DNA from: Myxococcales bacterium
Lineage (GTDB): Bacteria; Myxococcota; UBA796; SXON01
Direction of reading: 5' to 3'
Assembly: GCA_009692585.1 (NCBI GenBank)
Contig: SHYX01000055.1
Coordinates: 1 to 25,699 of the forward strand
DNA length: 25,699 bases
The position numbers were made by a program, and so were the translations under genes. Below the pieces are notes generated by a model. It searched no databases. It was not told where the DNA came from and was given only the letters and a program-made list of their open reading frames with translations. Numbering within the stretch: position 1 is the stretch's first letter; the number at the start of each line of letters is the position of its first letter. Below, piece by piece: positions 23,340-25,699 of this stretch.

Positions 23340-25262
23340 GTGACGAAGCCCAGCGTGCCCGCCCGCTTCCATCGCCACCGCCTCCTCCCTGCGCTAGCGG
23401 CGCTGGCCGCGCTTGCGACGCCGAGAATCCCGGAGTCGGTGGACGACGTCTACATCCTGGCGGACTACGCCCGACATTGGGTCACGACGGGCCGCTTGGA
23501 GTGGACGACGGGGGAGCGCGTCGAGGGGTACTCCAGCCTCGTGAGCGTCGCGCTCGCCGCGGGGCTGCACCTGCTCGGGGTCGCGCCAGAGGTCGCGCTC
23601 AAGGGGATCGCTGCGGGGAGCGTGGTGGTGCTCGGCGTCGTCGCGGACCGGGTCTTCGCGCGTTCTTGGACGGGCACCGCCGCGTTGTTCGGCCTGCTGC
23701 TCGCGTCGCCGACGGTGCGCTGGGCGGTGGACGGGATGGATGCGCCGCTGTTCGCGCTCGCCTTGTCGGCCGGGTGGCTTGGGGTCATGCGCGGGCGGGC
23801 CGGGATCGGATTTGCCCTCCTGGCGCTGTCCGGGCTCGTGCGTCCGGAAGGGGTGACCCACCTCGCCGTCGTGCTCGGATTGGTGATGTGGCAGATCGGT
23901 TTTCGCCGTACTCTGGCGCGCGCGCTGCCTACGGTCGTCGCGTTGGTGGCGTACCATACGCTCCGAATCGCCTGGTTCGGCGACTTCGTTCCAACCCCCA
24001 CCTTGCTGAAAATCGTGGCGACCCCCGCCAGCTTGTACGGCCTGCGGCAGGGCGTGTTGGACGCCGCGCCCTACCTCGGAGTGCTGCTGCTCGTGTCGCC
24101 GCGGTGGGGCGTTCCCGCCGCCGTCGCGACGCTCCCGCTGCTGATCCAGATCGCGGTCGAAACCAGCGCGAGCGGCGACTGGATGGCGGGGGGCCGATTG
24201 GTCATGCCCGGGGCAATCGCGACGGCGATCCTCCTCGCCGCGATTCGGCATGAACAACGGGAGGTTTCGTGGGTGCGCGGAGGGATGGGGGTCGCGCTGG
24301 CGTTCCTCGGCGTGGCGTTATTGCCTGCGTCGTGGGGAACGGCTGGGGCCGAGTGGCAATCGTTTCCCAACCTGAGTCGGTTGGCCGCCGGCACGAATCG
24401 CGGGCTCGTGACCCCGCTGCCCGAGGATGTCGCGTGGATCGTCGAACGCGTACCGGAGGGGCGGTGCGTGCTCGTGAACGACGTGGGCATGGTCGGCGGG
24501 ATCCCCGGCGTTTGTATACTAGATATGCGTGGCTTGGTGACGCGCGCTTCCGCCGAAGCGGCTGGCGAGGGGCGGCAGGATGCGTGGTTCCGAGAGCTGC
24601 TCGCTTCGGCGCCGCGCCCCTTCGCGGTGAGGCAGGCGTGGTGGGGAGGTGGGGCGAAGGAGACCCCTGAATGGCTGGTTGAACAGTATGCAACGCGGGT
24701 TGACCTCAGCTACCCGGGCGGAACCGTGGGGTGGTTCGTCGACACCGAAGCGAAGCTGCCCCTGGGGGTGATCGCGGAGCGCTGGCAGCGCCTCGCCGAC
24801 CAACACCCGGATCACCCGTGGATCGCGTGGCGCGCGGCCATCGCGGCGAACAACGCGGGTGACGAGGATGAAGCGCACGCGTTGGCTCGGCGGGCGGCAG
24901 CACGCTGGCCCGAGGTCGAAATGGTCGCCGACGACGCGAGCCGGTGGTCGTTCGTCGGGGGGACGGTGCCGCTGGAGTGGGAGGCGGGGCGCGGTTTTGT
25001 GGTGGTCGGGACTGGGATGTTGGAGACGAGGGGGGTCGATTGCCTGGGGGAGCGGTTGCGGGTGGAGTCGAGCGAACGCGTGGAGGTGGAGATCACCGAC
25101 GTGGGGACCGGGGTCTCCGTGACGACGGCGACGGACTCGCGCGGGACGACGCTGGAGTTCCCCGCCTGTGCTGGGGAGTTGGCGGGGGGCCGCGGGTATC
25201 AGGTGCGCGTCGTGGATACGGAGCCGACGGTGCGAACCATTCTTCGGGTAGACCCTTTGTAG
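23340..25262 (+). CDS. GT-C membrane glycosyltransferase (ArnT/AftB-like fold)
   Basis: 640 residues from GTG 23340; GTG 23355 is also possible and both lack a good ribosome binding site. After a first hydrophobic segment come ESVDDVYILADYA (catalytic-type D35-D36) and GERVEGYSSLVSVAL. Repeated membrane helices include GMDAPLFALALSAGWLG, LSGLVRPEGVTHLAVV and WFGDFVPTPTLLK. SGDWMAGGRLVMP follows. These are hallmarks of polyprenyl-phosphate-sugar-using GT-C enzymes. A soluble C-terminal half follows, with a TPR-like stretch around AAIAANNAGDEDEAHALARR and a beta-rich end. The acceptor is unknown; cell-surface polysaccharide or protein glycosylation is likely. It is divergent from the MopE-like gene. 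Confidence 0.82.
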   Translation: MTKPSVPARFHRHRLLPALAALAALATPRIPESVDDVYILADYARHWVTTGRLEWTTGERVEGYSSLVSVALAAGLHLLGVAPEVALKGIAAGSVVVLGVVADRVFARSWTGTAALFGLLLASPTVRWAVDGMDAPLFALALSAGWLGVMRGRAGIGFALLALSGLVRPEGVTHLAVVLGLVMWQIGFRRTLARALPTVVALVAYHTLRIAWFGDFVPTPTLLKIVATPASLYGLRQGVLDAAPYLGVLLLVSPRWGVPAAVATLPLLIQIAVETSASGDWMAGGRLVMPGAIATAILLAAIRHEQREVSWVRGGMGVALAFLGVALLPASWGTAGAEWQSFPNLSRLAAGTNRGLVTPLPEDVAWIVERVPEGRCVLVNDVGMVGGIPGVCILDMRGLVTRASAEAAGEGRQDAWFRELLASAPRPFAVRQAWWGGGAKETPEWLVEQYATRVDLSYPGGTVGWFVDTEAKLPLGVIAERWQRLADQHPDHPWIAWRAAIAANNAGDEDEAHALARRAAARWPEVEMVADDASRWSFVGGTVPLEWEAGRGFVVVGTGMLETRGVDCLGERLRVESSERVEVEITDVGTGVSVTTATDSRGTTLEFPACAGELAGGRGYQVRVVDTEPTVRTILRVDPL

Positions 25263-25290
25263 GTAGCTCGGGCACCTCCCGCTGCTACCT
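25261..25290 (+). terminator. Hairpin at the glycosyltransferase stop codon
   Basis: AGGTAGC (25261-25267) and GCTACCT (25284-25290) are perfect arms, with an inner CGGG/CCCG pair. The left arm begins within the TAG stop. No T-tract follows, so it may be a 3'-end stabilising or Rho-assisted structure. Confidence 0.5.
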
Positions 25291-25347
25291 GGTGAGGCTG
25301 TTCTGAGGCCGCGTTCGCCGCAGTCGGTGGTCATTGGGAGGGTCCGC

Positions 25348-25567
25348 AGCAAATAGACGACATAAAGGCCTACGCACGCAACATGCTGAAAATACTGAAG
25401 ACCCTCCCCGGTGCCGAACCCCAACGGCACATAGGCGCATGAAGCACCCGGTGGGGCGAGCAACGCGGCCAGAGCAAATAGGCGGCATGAGCGCGAGGCC
25501 ACGTAAGCCCCTGAAAGTACAGGGCTGGCGCACCCCGTTCGGAAGGATCAGCAAATAGCCGGCATGA
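25348..25567 (-). repeat. Family of 18-bp repeats about 77 bp apart
   Basis: Three near-identical copies of AGCAAATAG-N-CG-N-CAT-R-A lie at 25348-25365, 25473-25490 and 25550-25567. A degenerate copy lies at about 25426-25443. The starts are 78, 47 and 77 bp apart. A second shared block, CTGAAARTAC, lies at 25386 and 25511, both 38 bp after a copy. The units are thus longer imperfect repeats. Read on the minus strand they follow the stop of the partial gene at the right edge. No gene was found in 25263-25574. The bases between the repeats look non-coding. Confidence 0.65.
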
Positions 25568-25574
25568 CGGCGAC

Positions 25575-25699
25575 TCAGCCGAGGTCGCGGCGAAGGTGAC
25601 GCCCCCACCACGGCATGTACTTCATCTGGGGACGGAAGGCCTCAGTATCGAAGGGCACAATCAGCCCCTCCTTCAGTGCATCGCGGATCAGTCGCGAGG
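25575..25699 (-). CDS. 3' end of an unidentified gene, cut by the window edge
   Basis: Forty codons of an open frame end at TGA (25575-25577): SRLIRDALKEGLIVPFDTEA, then FRPQMKYMPWWGRHLRRDLG. The amphipathic helix followed by an aromatic YMPWW segment looks like a genuine C-terminus. The frame runs off the right edge. No family can be named from this length. The repeat family begins 8 bp beyond the stop. Confidence 0.45.
   Translation of the reverse strand, partial: SRLIRDALKEGLIVPFDTEAFRPQMKYMPWWGRHLRRDLG

Noticed and set aside
25348..25567. CRISPR array
   Set aside because: Unit spacing is irregular (78, 47, 77 bp), the intervening sequences are partly similar to each other, and no cas gene is seen.
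25285..25611. 108-codon minus-strand frame across the right-edge repeats
   Set aside because: It spans the repeat units, so its repeated segments reflect the DNA repeats. The neighbouring frame ending at 25575 has a better protein-like composition.

Overview
The window reads as a chromosome segment of a G+C-rich diderm (Gram-negative) bacterium. Lipid A genes (lpxA, lpxB), several lipoproteins, a beta-barrel-like protein and a calcium-binding MopE-type/FG-GAP surface lipoprotein point to the Myxococcota/'Deltaproteobacteria' side of the tree. That placement is inference from gene content, not from a marker tree. Most genes are housekeeping, tightly packed, and often start with GTG (rpsT starts with TTG).

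Layout. 1-5190: a secreted GH13 glycoside hydrolase, aspartate-semialdehyde dehydrogenase (asd), and a converging yceI-like/acsA pair coupled by a GTGA overlap. 5191-5740: a scarred intergenic region with a broken MmcQ/YjbR fragment and two exact 148-bp direct repeats that carry the 3' end of the next gene. 5683-9305: a sulfatase-superfamily gene divergent from lpxA, a Gfo/Idh/MocA oxidoreductase and lpxB; this order suggests a modified lipid A sugar. 9298-13349: a divergent DnaK paralogue, tRNA-Leu(UAA), a thioredoxin-like protein and two coupled TPR-type envelope proteins. 13362-16241: rpsU, an outer-membrane-type protein, an LptE-position lipoprotein, holA and rpsT. 16385-18846: the chromosome-segregation and rRNA-modification operon scpA-scpB-rluB.

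18899-21200 is an accessory scar: initiator tRNA-Met, a terminator, tandem 9-bp repeats, and a tyrosine integrase truncated in its catalytic domain. The integrase is fused back to back with the cut end of an unknown minus-strand gene. A second unknown gene starts at the same TCATGA palindrome as that minus-strand gene. 21321-25262 holds the MopE/FG-GAP lipoprotein and a divergent GT-C membrane glycosyltransferase. The right edge (25263-25699) has a hairpin, a family of short dispersed repeats about 77 bp apart, and the 3' end of an unidentified minus-strand gene.

How the genes relate: lpxA-oxidoreductase-lpxB build lipid A, and the lipoprotein before holA may help export LPS. scpA/scpB form the SMC kleisin complex, and rluB modifies 23S rRNA. 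The least explained stretches are the 148-bp repeats, the tRNA-linked remnant and the right-edge repeat family.
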